DNA of 34,277 nt from Anaerolineaceae bacterium (GTDB lineage: Bacteria; Chloroflexota; Anaerolineae; Anaerolineales; Anaerolineaceae): assembly GCA_020845515.1 (NCBI GenBank), contig JADLFQ010000108.1, positions 1 to 34,277 on the forward strand, read 5' to 3'. The translations under genes and the position numbers were made by a program. Shown piece by piece: positions 1 through 7,841 of the stretch (the stretch's first letter is position 1; the number at the start of each line of letters is the position of its first letter). The notes under the pieces are model-generated. The model was not told the DNA's origin, ran no database searches, and saw only the letters and a list, made by a program, of their open reading frames with translations.

Positions 1-1289
1 TTCTTAAAAGAGACCTGACCGAACGGCAACAAATTAACAACCTCGTCAGCCGGTATGCCCTGGCGTACCCCTCAGTCCGTTTTAAGCTGATCCAGGATGG
101 ACAACTGGGTTTACAGACCAGCGGGAACGACGACCGCCGGGAAGCATTGGCCGTAATTTATGGGGTTGAAATTGCCCGGCAAATGCTGGAAATTAGCTTT
201 GCGGAAGAAGATTTTAAACTGGAGGGCTTCACAAGCCCTGTTGGTTTAACGCGCTCCAACCGAAAAGAGATTACGTTCTTTGTAAATGGACGCTGGGTAC
301 AAGACACCTCATTATCAACCGCGCTATTAAAAGCATACCAAACACTTTTAATGGTGGGCAGGTACCCCTTATCAATAATTTTCATCCAAATGAAGCCTTC
401 AGATGTGGATGTGAATGTCCACCCTGCCAAGGCAGAAGTGCGTTTTCGCCAACCGGATGAGGTATTCGGTAAGGTACAACGAGCGATCCGGCGCGGGCTG
501 CTGGCATATTCTCCACCGCCGGCTTTGACTAGCCAGGGTTGGCAGCATATCCCCCCCACTCTAAATGCAAGACCGTTCTCCCGTCAAATTGACCCGGCTT
601 GGGAAATGTCCGCAGACGCGAAAGAAAGCGAAGATACCCCTTCGAACCTTGTTGAGGGAGAAACTCTGGCAGCAAGTGCCCCCCGAAACCTGCTGGCTGC
701 TTCAGGCTTCCCGCTTCTGAGGCTGGTCGGGCAGATAGGGGCGGCTTATCTGGTCGCTGAAGGGCCGGATGGCTTGTACCTAATTGATCAGCATGCCGCG
801 CATGAGCGGGTGTTGTTTGAAAAGTGGAAGCGCCAACAGGGACAAACCATTCCTGCCCAGACTTTATTGGTGCCGGAGTTACTCCAGGTCTCGCCGCAGA
901 TGGTGGAACGAATGGTGGAAAATTTACCGGTTCTGGAGAAGCTTGGATTTCAAATTGAAGCATTTGGGCACAATTTGTTTCGTGTGCTTGCCATACCAAC
1001 AATTTTCACCGAAGCAGACCCGACTGCTGCTGTGATGGCTGCTATTGAAGATTTTGAAGAAGATGAGAGCCCGCTTCAGTCAGAATTAGAGGCTCGACTG
1101 GCAGCGCGTATTTGCAAGCGCGCCGCTGTCAAGGCGGGTTCTGCCCTATCCAATGAGGAACAGAAGACACTGCTCCAAGAATTGGAAGCCTGCAAATCGC
1201 CGCGTACTTGTCCTCATGGCCGCCCGACGATGATCCACCTCCCCATAGATCTGCTTGAAAAACAATTTGGCCGGCGCGGAAGCCGGTGA
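1..1289 (+). CDS. mutL: DNA mismatch repair endonuclease MutL, 3' part (N-terminus outside window)
   Basis: This is the C-terminal part of MutL, which couples MutS mismatch recognition to strand incision. The frame is open from the first bases of the window, so the GHKL ATPase core lies upstream and is not visible. What remains is the end of the transducer domain, with VDVNVHPAKAEVRF (Lys that contacts ATP), then a variable linker and the C-terminal dimerisation domain. That domain carries DQHAAHERVLFE, which fits the endonuclease metal motif DQHA-x2-E-x4-E, and near the end ACK and CPHGRP. This predicts a nicking MutL, the kind found in bacteria that lack MutH. The gene ends at TGA 1287-1289, with degV 113 bp downstream on the same strand. 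Confidence 0.96.
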   Translation, partial: LKRDLTERQQINNLVSRYALAYPSVRFKLIQDGQLGLQTSGNDDRREALAVIYGVEIARQMLEISFAEEDFKLEGFTSPVGLTRSNRKEITFFVNGRWVQDTSLSTALLKAYQTLLMVGRYPLSIIFIQMKPSDVDVNVHPAKAEVRFRQPDEVFGKVQRAIRRGLLAYSPPPALTSQGWQHIPPTLNARPFSRQIDPAWEMSADAKESEDTPSNLVEGETLAASAPRNLLAASGFPLLRLVGQIGAAYLVAEGPDGLYLIDQHAAHERVLFEKWKRQQGQTIPAQTLLVPELLQVSPQMVERMVENLPVLEKLGFQIEAFGHNLFRVLAIPTIFTEADPTAAVMAAIEDFEEDESPLQSELEARLAARICKRAAVKAGSALSNEEQKTLLQELEACKSPRTCPHGRPTMIHLPIDLLEKQFGRRGSR

Positions 1290-1313
1290 GACTGGCAAGC
1301 CTTGTAACGGAAC

Positions 1314-1329
1314 TATGCCTCAAGGCATA
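1314..1329 (+). terminator. short hairpin after mutL, weak terminator candidate
   Basis: TATGCC and GGCATA form a 6-bp stem around the loop TCAA, 24 nt after the mutL stop. No T-tract follows, so it would be a poor intrinsic terminator and could be chance. Confidence 0.2.
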
Positions 1330-1402
1330 TTTGCGGGCCTGCCGTAGTATGATATTCTTCTCCCGTGTGCGTGAAATACATCAAAGCTTTACGGAGTGAA
1401 TT

Positions 1403-2269
1403 ATGCAGATCGTTTCGGATCGAGGAGCGGATCTTTCCCAAGAACAGCTGAAAGGTTTAGGAGTTCATTTTGTCCCGTTAAAGATTACACTGGAAGGAAC
1501 AACTTATCTGGGCGGAGAAGACCTTTCTTCTGAGGAATTTTACAAACTTCTTTCCAATACACAGGCATTCCCCACCACCTCCCAACCTTCCCCAGGGGAT
1601 TTTGCCGAGTTGTATCGCAAATTAGCACAAATTGATCCGGAAATTCTGTCCATCCATATTTCATCCGGCCTTTCCGGGACGGTGGAATCAGCCCGGCTCG
1701 GTGCAGCCATGGTGCCGGAAGCAAAAATTCATTTGGTGGATACCAAAACACTCTCCTGCCCTGAAGGCTGGCAGGTGGAAGCTGCCGCTAAAGCGGTGAA
1801 AGCTGGGTGGCCGCTGGATCGAATCCTGGATTTGTTGAAAACAATAGGCGAGAAATCGGAGGGGCTGTTTACTCTAAGTGATTTACGCTATCTCATTCAC
1901 GGGGGGCGTATTAGTCACCTAAAAGGATTGGTTGCTTCCTTGTTGAACATCAAACCAGTGATCGGCGTAGACCATGAAAGTGGAAAATATGTTTCGTTGG
2001 TTCAGGAAGTAACCTTAAAGCGTGCCATACAAAAGATGGTTGATTTTGCTGGAAAACTCTATGCAGAGGGGACGAAATTTAGAATTCAGCCTTTGCATGG
2101 TTATAACCCCGCTGCAGTGGAAAGTGTGATTCAGTCGTTTAAGCAGAATTATGACTGTGTTTTTGAAGCCATAACTCCTGTGGCTCCAGTTTTGGGCGCG
2201 CATACGGGTCCCAGCCTGGTGGGGTTTGCCATTGCCCCCCTGGATATATTTGAACCATTGGGCGGGTAG
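1403..2269 (+). CDS. DegV family fatty-acid-binding protein
   Basis: The 288-residue protein has the normal length and shape of the DegV family. It opens with IVSDRGADLS, then the VPLKITLEGTTY segment, the SQPSPGDF motif and the HISSGLSGTVESA lipid-binding loop. The C-terminal lobe has LSDLRYLIHGGRIS and ends with the typical HTGPSLVGFA stretch. DegV/FakB proteins bind one fatty acid; in Firmicutes FakB presents it to the kinase FakA. No FakA-like gene is nearby, so the substrate role here is family knowledge only. The start is supported by GGAG at 1393-1396 upstream of ATG. The gene converges on the sirtuin gene with 36 bp between stops and no clear terminator. Confidence 0.9.
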   Translation: MQIVSDRGADLSQEQLKGLGVHFVPLKITLEGTTYLGGEDLSSEEFYKLLSNTQAFPTTSQPSPGDFAELYRKLAQIDPEILSIHISSGLSGTVESARLGAAMVPEAKIHLVDTKTLSCPEGWQVEAAAKAVKAGWPLDRILDLLKTIGEKSEGLFTLSDLRYLIHGGRISHLKGLVASLLNIKPVIGVDHESGKYVSLVQEVTLKRAIQKMVDFAGKLYAEGTKFRIQPLHGYNPAAVESVIQSFKQNYDCVFEAITPVAPVLGAHTGPSLVGFAIAPLDIFEPLGG

Positions 2270-2305
2270 AACTGGGTACCGGCGGGCGTGAGAAGACAGA
2301 ATGTT

Positions 2306-3076
2306 TTATAAAGCTTGCATAATCGCGGGGAGTATCTCGACAATCTCATAAGGCAACAAGAGCGCGGCATGTCTGTCTAGTGGTGTTGACGAGAAAGTGT
2401 TAATGATCAAGCGAGCGCCGTGCTCTAATGCATCATAGGGTAAACTGGCGGCTGGCATCACCACGAGAGAAGAGCCGATTACAAAGATAAGATCTGCTTT
2501 ACCGCAATGCTCCTCAGCGGTGCTCCATGCTTGCGGAGGGAGAAATTCTTCAAAGAGCGTAATCGCAGGTTTGACAATATGGTTGCAGGCCGGGCAGCTT
2601 GGCGGTCCGGCTTCTTCTTTCAATATAATTTCTCTGAAATTTTTGGAAGGAAAGTGGGTTAAGCAAGTGGGGCACTCCATCTCATCGAGTGAACCATGGA
2701 CTTCGATTACATTTTGTGACCCTGCTGCCCGATGCAGGCCATCAATATTTTGAGTAATAATTGCTTTGACGATCCCCTGAGCTTCCATTCGCGCTAACGC
2801 AAGGTGCGCTGCGTTTGGTTGTGCATGCCATGTTTGGAGGAGCAAGGGGCGAAGCCAGTTATAAAAACGTTCCGGCCTGTGCAAGAAGGATGTAAGAGAG
2901 GCTATTTCCATTGGGTCATCTTTTGACCACAAACCGGTTTCCCGCGAGCGAAAATCCGGTATTCCGGAGGGGGTGGAAATCCCCGCACCGGTTAAAACGA
3001 CAGCATGCCGGGAAGAGCGGAGCAATTGAGCTGCGAACTCAATCTTCTTTTGCTTTGTGGCAGGTTGGAGACTCAT
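2306..3076 (-). CDS. cobB: NAD-dependent protein deacylase, Sir2 family
   Basis: This is a 256-residue sirtuin that removes acyl groups from lysines using NAD+. The NAD-binding start GAGISTPSGIPDFR, the TQNIDGLH loop and the catalytic His in VHGS are all present. A structural zinc site is formed by CPTC and CPAC, 21 residues apart. GSSLVVMPAA and the late IIN segment complete the Rossmann fold. The ATG overlaps the stop of the upstream CpaE-like gene as ATGA at 3073-3076, so the two are probably co-transcribed and translationally coupled. The pairing is uncommon and could point to control of acylation by the response-regulator ATPase, but this is inference from context. Confidence 0.94.
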   Translation of the reverse strand: MSLQPATKQKKIEFAAQLLRSSRHAVVLTGAGISTPSGIPDFRSRETGLWSKDDPMEIASLTSFLHRPERFYNWLRPLLLQTWHAQPNAAHLALARMEAQGIVKAIITQNIDGLHRAAGSQNVIEVHGSLDEMECPTCLTHFPSKNFREIILKEEAGPPSCPACNHIVKPAITLFEEFLPPQAWSTAEEHCGKADLIFVIGSSLVVMPAASLPYDALEHGARLIINTFSSTPLDRHAALLLPYEIVEILPAIMQAL

Positions 3077-4224
3077 TGCTGAATTCGTTCAGCTATCTGA
3101 TTGGCAAGCTGGGTGTACTGCTGTACGGCTAGACTTTCCGGTTGAATTTGGAGCAAAGGTAAGCCGCGTTGGGTGGCTTGAAATGCCAGTTCAGGTACGG
3201 GGGAGATTACCTGAGCAATTGGACGACCAAGTATCTCCTGCAGTTGGGTGGCCGAGTGCTGATCATCTGCCTGCAGGCGGTTTATTGAAACGACATGCAA
3301 CAGCCTGGACTTCCCAAACCCGGTACGGGCAACATCATCAAGCAATAGCCGGGCTCTCTGAATACTGCTGGGGTATGGTTCAATCCCCACGATAAGTTCT
3401 TGACAGTGGGAAAGAACTTGATCTATATTTGGAAGAAAACTGGCGCCGATATCCAAAAGCACCAATTGCCCGAGCTCGGGAAGGCGCCTGATGACCATCT
3501 CTATTTGTTCTGTTTGGGTGAGCAAACTGGCATCTTGAATGTGCGAAGACGCCATAAGCAAACGAATTCCGTAAGAAATACGCAAAAGCTGGTCTTCAAC
3601 AGCGTTTGCGGTGATTTCATCAGGTGGTGATTTAAGAAGTTTGTTGAGGCTTTCCGGGCTGGTAAACCCCAAATCAAGAGCATTAGAGCCTTGCCCAGGC
3701 CGAAGCTCAGTTACGATCACATCCAGTTTATGCTTTTGATGCAACAAGATGGCTGTGTTCAAGATGGTTGTTGAAAGGCCAACCCCGCCTTTGGATGCCA
3801 GGAAACCGATTGTATGCCCTCTGAGCGGGACTTCTCCCCTGGTGCTGCGCACTTCGCCCCGGCTCAAGAGGGCTTTGATGCGCACCATAAGTTCTGCGGG
3901 GTGAATCGGCTTGGTAACGTAATCATCCACGCCTGCATCATACCCGGCGACTTTATCGGCGGCTTGATTTTTTGCGCTGAACATAAGGATGGCCATGGCT
4001 GCTGTTTGCGGGTCTTTGCGGATTTGACGGGCCACTTCGTATCCGTCCATGTCTGGCATCATGATATCCAGAATTATCAATTCGGGTTGTTCACTCTTTG
4101 CCAATACAATGGCTTGTTTTCCGCTGTTAGCAGCAACAATCTGATAACCTTGCCGCTGAAGCATCAGGCCTACCAATTTTAAGGTCTCCATGTCGTCGTC
4201 TACGATGAGAATTTTAGCTGCCAT
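3073..4224 (-). CDS. response-regulator receiver fused to CpaE/MinD-like ATPase
   Basis: The N-terminal ~122 residues are a complete receiver domain: acidic patch D9-D11, phosphoacceptor D53 in LIILDIMMPDMDG, S83 and K105 in VTKPI. After a short linker, residues ~138-383 are a MinD/ParA-type ATPase with a deviant Walker A at 143-153 (ASKGGVGLSTT) and LLDIGA as a Walker B-like strand. This is the CpaE layout. CpaE proteins place pilus or flagellar machinery at the pole, but in CpaE itself the receiver is usually degenerate, whereas here all phosphorylation residues are intact. No pilus genes lie in the window. The start is supported by AGGA just upstream of ATG and by a good promoter at 4241-4269. 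Confidence 0.9.
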   Translation of the reverse strand: MAAKILIVDDDMETLKLVGLMLQRQGYQIVAANSGKQAIVLAKSEQPELIILDIMMPDMDGYEVARQIRKDPQTAAMAILMFSAKNQAADKVAGYDAGVDDYVTKPIHPAELMVRIKALLSRGEVRSTRGEVPLRGHTIGFLASKGGVGLSTTILNTAILLHQKHKLDVIVTELRPGQGSNALDLGFTSPESLNKLLKSPPDEITANAVEDQLLRISYGIRLLMASSHIQDASLLTQTEQIEMVIRRLPELGQLVLLDIGASFLPNIDQVLSHCQELIVGIEPYPSSIQRARLLLDDVARTGFGKSRLLHVVSINRLQADDQHSATQLQEILGRPIAQVISPVPELAFQATQRGLPLLQIQPESLAVQQYTQLANQIAERIQQ

Positions 4225-4240
4225 ATTTTCCTGGAACTAT

Positions 4241-4269
4241 TTTGTATTGCCAGTCTAGCACGAAATCAA
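4241..4269 (-). promoter_or_regulatory. sigma70-type promoter for the cpaE-like/sirtuin operon
   Basis: On the minus strand TTGATT (4269-4264) and TACAAA (4246-4241) are separated by exactly 17 bp. The predicted start near 4234 leaves a leader of about 10 nt before the ATG at 4224. Confidence 0.6.
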
Positions 4270-4324
4270 GCCAGGCGCAAGAAATATTTCAAGATTTTTA
4301 ACTTCGAGGGCAATCTCTGCGGTT

Positions 4325-4355
4325 TTGGTTTTTGAGAGCAGGGAATGTGTATAAT
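4325..4355 (+). promoter_or_regulatory. tilS promoter giving a leaderless transcript
   Basis: A perfect TATAAT lies at 4350-4355 with TTGGTT at 4325-4330 (19-bp spacer, weak -35). The last T is 9 nt before the tilS ATG at 4364, so transcription should start on or within about 2 nt of the start codon. Confidence 0.55.
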
Positions 4356-4363
4356 TTAATCCT

Positions 4364-5779
4364 ATGGATTTATTAGCAATTGTTCAGACTTTGGCAATTG
4401 AATGCTGCCTAAAAAAGGACCAGCCTGTGCTTCTGGGGCTTTCAGGCGGGCCGGACAGCCTTTCACTCTTGGATATGATGCTGAGATGTGAATATCTTGT
4501 CATCGCAGCTCATTTAGACCACAAGTTGCGGAAGGAATCTCAAGAGGAAGCGGAATATGTCCGCCATATCACCGAAGAAATGGGAGTACCCTTTTCCTCG
4601 GGCAGTGTGGACGTTCTGACATTTGCCCGGGAAAACAAACTATCTGTTGAAGAAGCGGCAAGGAAGGCGCGCTATCAGTTTCTTTTTGAAGAAGCCCGCC
4701 GCTGCAAGGCACAGGCAATTGCGGTTGCCCATACTGCTGATGATCAGGTCGAGACGGTGATGATGCATATCTTGCGCGGTTCGGGCATGGCTGGGCTGAA
4801 GGGAATGGGTTATCGCAGCAACAAGCATGAATGGGATTTAAAAATTCCGATTGTACGTCCTCTTCTGGGTATCTGGCGCGCCGAAATTTTGCTGTACTGC
4901 AAAGAAAGGAATCTCACGCCCGTTTTTGATCAGAGTAATCGAGATATGACTTACTTTAGAAATCGGTTGCGACACGATTTACTTCCCTCTCTGGAGCAGT
5001 ATAACCCCAAAGCAAAACAAGGTTTGTGGAGAATGTCACGCATTTTGGAAGCGGACGAAGCGATTCTGGATGGAGTGGTTGAAAAAGTTTGGAAAGACTG
5101 CCTAATCACTCAGGTTCCTCAATCTGTAACGCTCGATCACGAGGCCATTAAAACACTACCGGCTGGCTTGCTCCGCAGAATTCTGCGGAAGACAATCTCT
5201 GTGCTGCTGCACGGCGAACGAGACATAGGGTATGAAGTAATTGAGCGCGGCCATGAATTTGTAACAAACCCTGTGGGCAACCGGGTGGAGCTTTTTGCGG
5301 GGTTAAACCTGTTTTTGGTTGGTGAACGGTTGGTGGTTGCCAGAAAAGAAGAAGATATCCCGTTGGGAAACTGGCCGCAGACACAAAATCAGACGGCGAT
5401 TGAATTGGTGATCCCTTTTTATTACGAGCTCGACTCGGGCTGGGCTCTTGCAGGCAGCTTTCTTTCACCTTTACCCCCGGGTGAACGGTTTGATAATCCA
5501 TATCAGGCGTGGCTGGATGCAGACCGTTTGAAATTTCCGTTAGTTATGCGGCCAATGTACGCGGGGGAACGCTTTCAACCTTTGGGAATGAGTGGTCAAA
5601 CGGTAAAACTATCCGATTATTGGATTAATAAAAAAATTCCCCGGTTAGCACGAAAAAACTGGCCGCTGCTATTTTCTCGGGAACAGGTGATATGGGTACC
5701 CGGTCACCAGCCAGCTCATTTCTGCAAATTAACAGAAAAAACGGAACGCGTTCTGCATCTTCAGCTTATCCGCCCGTAG
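4364..5779 (+). CDS. tilS: tRNA(Ile)-lysidine synthase TilS
   Basis: TilS attaches lysine to C34 of the CAU-anticodon tRNA-Ile, so that it reads AUA instead of AUG. The N-terminal PP-loop is LLGLSGGPDSLSLLDMM at about residues 22-38, followed by HLDHKLR and AHTADDQVETVMMHILRGSG, both diagnostic. The protein is 471 residues, the usual long form, and includes the C-terminal TilS domain (MRPMYAGERFQPLGMSG...VKLSDYWINKKIPRLAR). The start is fixed: an in-frame TAA lies at 4352-4354, 9 nt before this ATG, and the next downstream Met would remove the PP-loop. There is no Shine-Dalgarno sequence, and TATAAT ends 9 nt upstream, which points to leaderless translation. Confidence 0.96.
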   Translation: MDLLAIVQTLAIECCLKKDQPVLLGLSGGPDSLSLLDMMLRCEYLVIAAHLDHKLRKESQEEAEYVRHITEEMGVPFSSGSVDVLTFARENKLSVEEAARKARYQFLFEEARRCKAQAIAVAHTADDQVETVMMHILRGSGMAGLKGMGYRSNKHEWDLKIPIVRPLLGIWRAEILLYCKERNLTPVFDQSNRDMTYFRNRLRHDLLPSLEQYNPKAKQGLWRMSRILEADEAILDGVVEKVWKDCLITQVPQSVTLDHEAIKTLPAGLLRRILRKTISVLLHGERDIGYEVIERGHEFVTNPVGNRVELFAGLNLFLVGERLVVARKEEDIPLGNWPQTQNQTAIELVIPFYYELDSGWALAGSFLSPLPPGERFDNPYQAWLDADRLKFPLVMRPMYAGERFQPLGMSGQTVKLSDYWINKKIPRLARKNWPLLFSREQVIWVPGHQPAHFCKLTEKTERVLHLQLIRP

Positions 5780-5780
5780 A

Positions 5781-5798
5781 GGAAGAGGATCCTCTTTC
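5781..5798. terminator. inverted repeat between convergent tilS and xer-like gene
   Basis: AAGAGGATCCTCTT at 5783-5796 is a perfect palindrome sitting exactly between two converging genes. It extends by a G-T and a G-C pair. Only short T runs flank it, so it is at best a modest bidirectional terminator. Confidence 0.35.
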
Positions 5799-6699
5799 AG
5801 GTTGCGTTTTCTGCCAGATGCTTTAATTTTAAGCTGATTTCACGCCATTGAATTTTGGAAATGCCAAGCTTTTGGCGGATCTTGTCGCTTTCCACCCCGG
5901 CTTTCCAGTCGTTGAGCGCGCTTGTCCAGCGGCACATATCGAAGGAGACATGTTTGCTTAGACCAGCTTCTGTTCCCATGTCTTCCAGCAAATATTCAAG
6001 GCGGCGGGGAGACCAGGGAAAAACCCTGTCTGTAACTTCATATTGGTTGCGGTACTCTTGATATGCCTCCACCCAATCTTGCGAAAGAGGGAGTTTCCTT
6101 TCTTTATACCGGTAAGCCGGGTTGTTATATCGAATAAAGAGAAAGGGGCCTGCGAGCGAATTTAGTTCCAAATGATTGGGGGTGATTGTGAGACATTCGC
6201 CCTTTTTTATCCCTATTTCCAGAAGCAATTTCAAAAGTGTATATGGCCTGGCATCTGGTTTTTTGCTCTGCCGGTATTTTAGGGCTACAGTAATCAGTGC
6301 TTCCTGTTCATCCGCGGTAAGAATAATGGGCAGCGGGCTGATCACGGATTGCTGGAGGACTTTTTCTGCAGGGTCCACCAGTATGGCTGCATTTTTGTTC
6401 AGCCAGCGAAAGAAAGATTTAATGGAAGTGATCCTGCGGCTTAAGCTCTTTGGGCTGCACGAAACCCCGCGCCCATTTTGCAGCCAATTGAGATAATGAT
6501 TAAGGTCGTTTGTGGTAATCGCGCCGATAGTTTGGTCGGGGGGCAGGTAGGAAGCCAGCAGTTGCAAATCTCCGGAAAAAGCCTTAACCGTGTGCTGTGA
6601 GCGGCCCTGGTCTTGCAGATAAATTTCCCAACTGCGAATTACCGGCAGGAGAGGGGTGAGGGAAGTGATATGGATGACAGGCGTAGTTTCTTTGGACAC
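5797..6699 (-). CDS. tyrosine-recombinase-fold protein with degenerate active site
   Basis: The 300-residue length and layout match XerC/XerD. A SAM-like DNA-binding domain spans ~15-105 (SWEIYLQDQGRSQHTVKAF, then LSRRITSIKSFFRWL), followed by a catalytic-type domain from ~128 (LTADEQEAL). The active site is mostly gone. The first Arg of the GLRxSE motif is Lys (K165 in IGIKKGE), the HxxR His is Asp (D254-M-C-R257), the next His is Trp258, the LGH His is Ile280, and no nucleophilic Tyr is seen near the end. The beta-hairpin Lys (YKERKLPL) and R257 remain. It may bind DNA without cutting it. The start is GTG with GGGAG upstream; the promoter at 6751-6779 supports expression. Confidence 0.8.
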   Translation of the reverse strand: MSKETTPVIHITSLTPLLPVIRSWEIYLQDQGRSQHTVKAFSGDLQLLASYLPPDQTIGAITTNDLNHYLNWLQNGRGVSCSPKSLSRRITSIKSFFRWLNKNAAILVDPAEKVLQQSVISPLPIILTADEQEALITVALKYRQSKKPDARPYTLLKLLLEIGIKKGECLTITPNHLELNSLAGPFLFIRYNNPAYRYKERKLPLSQDWVEAYQEYRNQYEVTDRVFPWSPRRLEYLLEDMGTEAGLSKHVSFDMCRWTSALNDWKAGVESDKIRQKLGISKIQWREISLKLKHLAENAT

Positions 6700-6750
6700 A
6701 ACCGACTCCCATGTGCAAATTAAATGACTTGCGCATAGTCTTTAAAAGCG

Positions 6751-6779
6751 AGTTTACAAGAGAAGTATGAAAATGTCAA
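6751..6779 (-). promoter_or_regulatory. sigma70-type promoter for the xer-like gene
   Basis: On the minus strand a consensus TTGACA (6779-6774) and TAAACT (6756-6751) are separated by 17 bp. The predicted start is near 6744, about 45 nt before the GTG start codon at 6699. Confidence 0.65.
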
Positions 6780-6789
6780 ATGAAACAGC

Positions 6790-7827
6790 TTACGGAAAAT
6801 ACATTGCCTGCTGCAGAATGGATTGAATCGCGACCAAATCAGGCCAGAAAACCCATGCTCCGGTTTCGGGCACCACATAGGGCCAGCCTTGAGAAGGGCC
6901 AATTGTGTAACGGCGAACATGCCCAGGTTCTACAAGACGCGGCAAAATGGGTGCAAGCGCAAGAATTTCTGCAGGAGTCATGTCTGTCTCTACACTGTTC
7001 TGAAGTATATTTAAGAACTCCGGAGCTTTTGTTATCGCTTGTAAAGAGAGTAACCGGCGGCTGATGCCGACAATGACCTCCTGGCTCCTACGGCCGCGAT
7101 CAAAGTCGCTTGTGGAATAGCGGGAACGCACATACCACAGAGCCGTTTTTCCATCCATGAAAACGTTACCAGGAGAGACAGTACAATACTTATTGACTGC
7201 TGTGGGAAGACTGCATTTATCTGTAAGCTCCTGCTCAACTTCCACATTAATGCCGCCCAATGTATCAATGATATGTGTAAACCCGCCAAAGTCTGTCATC
7301 ACATAATGGTCAGGTTGAATGCCAAAATTGTACGAGAATACACTCTTCATTAAGTCAAAGCCGCCAAAACCGAAGGCGGTATTCATCCGTTCCGGGCCTA
7401 CGCCGGGCAGATAGAGATAGAGATCACGTGGAAAGGAGACAATGTTTGCATTGCCCGTATTGGTTTCCAGGATGACAAGCTGGATGATATCAGTGCGAAA
7501 TCCTGCATTGGGACGCCGATCTGAACCCAGCACGAGGATGCTCACTTGCTCTGGAGGGGGTTCCAGTCCTGTTTGCCAGGGTGTAGGTGTGGCTGTTTTT
7601 TGAGGTTCTACCGCGGGCTCTTCGGTAAAGGAAGGCGTATTAGTTTTGTCGGAGGTCGGCGTAAGGGGCAATGGCTGAAAAGGGGTCAGTGTCGCGGTTG
7701 CGTTGGGATCAAAATGTAGCCGTTCCACCTTTTGAACTGGTTGTTCTGAAGAGCTGACGGAGAAAGGGGTGCAGCCCATTAAAAATAGGCAGAGCAACAG
7801 TCCGGTGATTTTCGCTGGTTGGATCAT
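6790..7827 (-). CDS. LytR-CpsA-Psr (LCP) family lipoprotein
   Basis: LCP enzymes transfer undecaprenyl-linked glycopolymers to peptidoglycan or related acceptors at the outer face of the membrane. The N-terminus is a lipoprotein signal ending in LMGC (Cys19), followed by a Thr/Pro-rich spacer to ~90. The LCP domain starts at VSILVLGSDRRP and has the conserved Arg/Asp pattern: RTDIIQLV, SFPRDLYLYLPG, GGINVEVE, and LWYVRSRYSTSDFDRGRRSQEVI. It is the third gene of the operon with the kinase-like and LysM genes, 14 bp after the LysM stop. Membrane anchoring by a lipid rather than a transmembrane helix is unusual for LCP proteins. The Thr/Pro spacer probably lifts the enzyme off the membrane. Confidence 0.9.
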   Translation of the reverse strand: MIQPAKITGLLLCLFLMGCTPFSVSSSEQPVQKVERLHFDPNATATLTPFQPLPLTPTSDKTNTPSFTEEPAVEPQKTATPTPWQTGLEPPPEQVSILVLGSDRRPNAGFRTDIIQLVILETNTGNANIVSFPRDLYLYLPGVGPERMNTAFGFGGFDLMKSVFSYNFGIQPDHYVMTDFGGFTHIIDTLGGINVEVEQELTDKCSLPTAVNKYCTVSPGNVFMDGKTALWYVRSRYSTSDFDRGRRSQEVIVGISRRLLSLQAITKAPEFLNILQNSVETDMTPAEILALAPILPRLVEPGHVRRYTIGPSQGWPYVVPETGAWVFWPDLVAIQSILQQAMYFP

Positions 7828-7841
7828 TTTCCTGCTGAATT

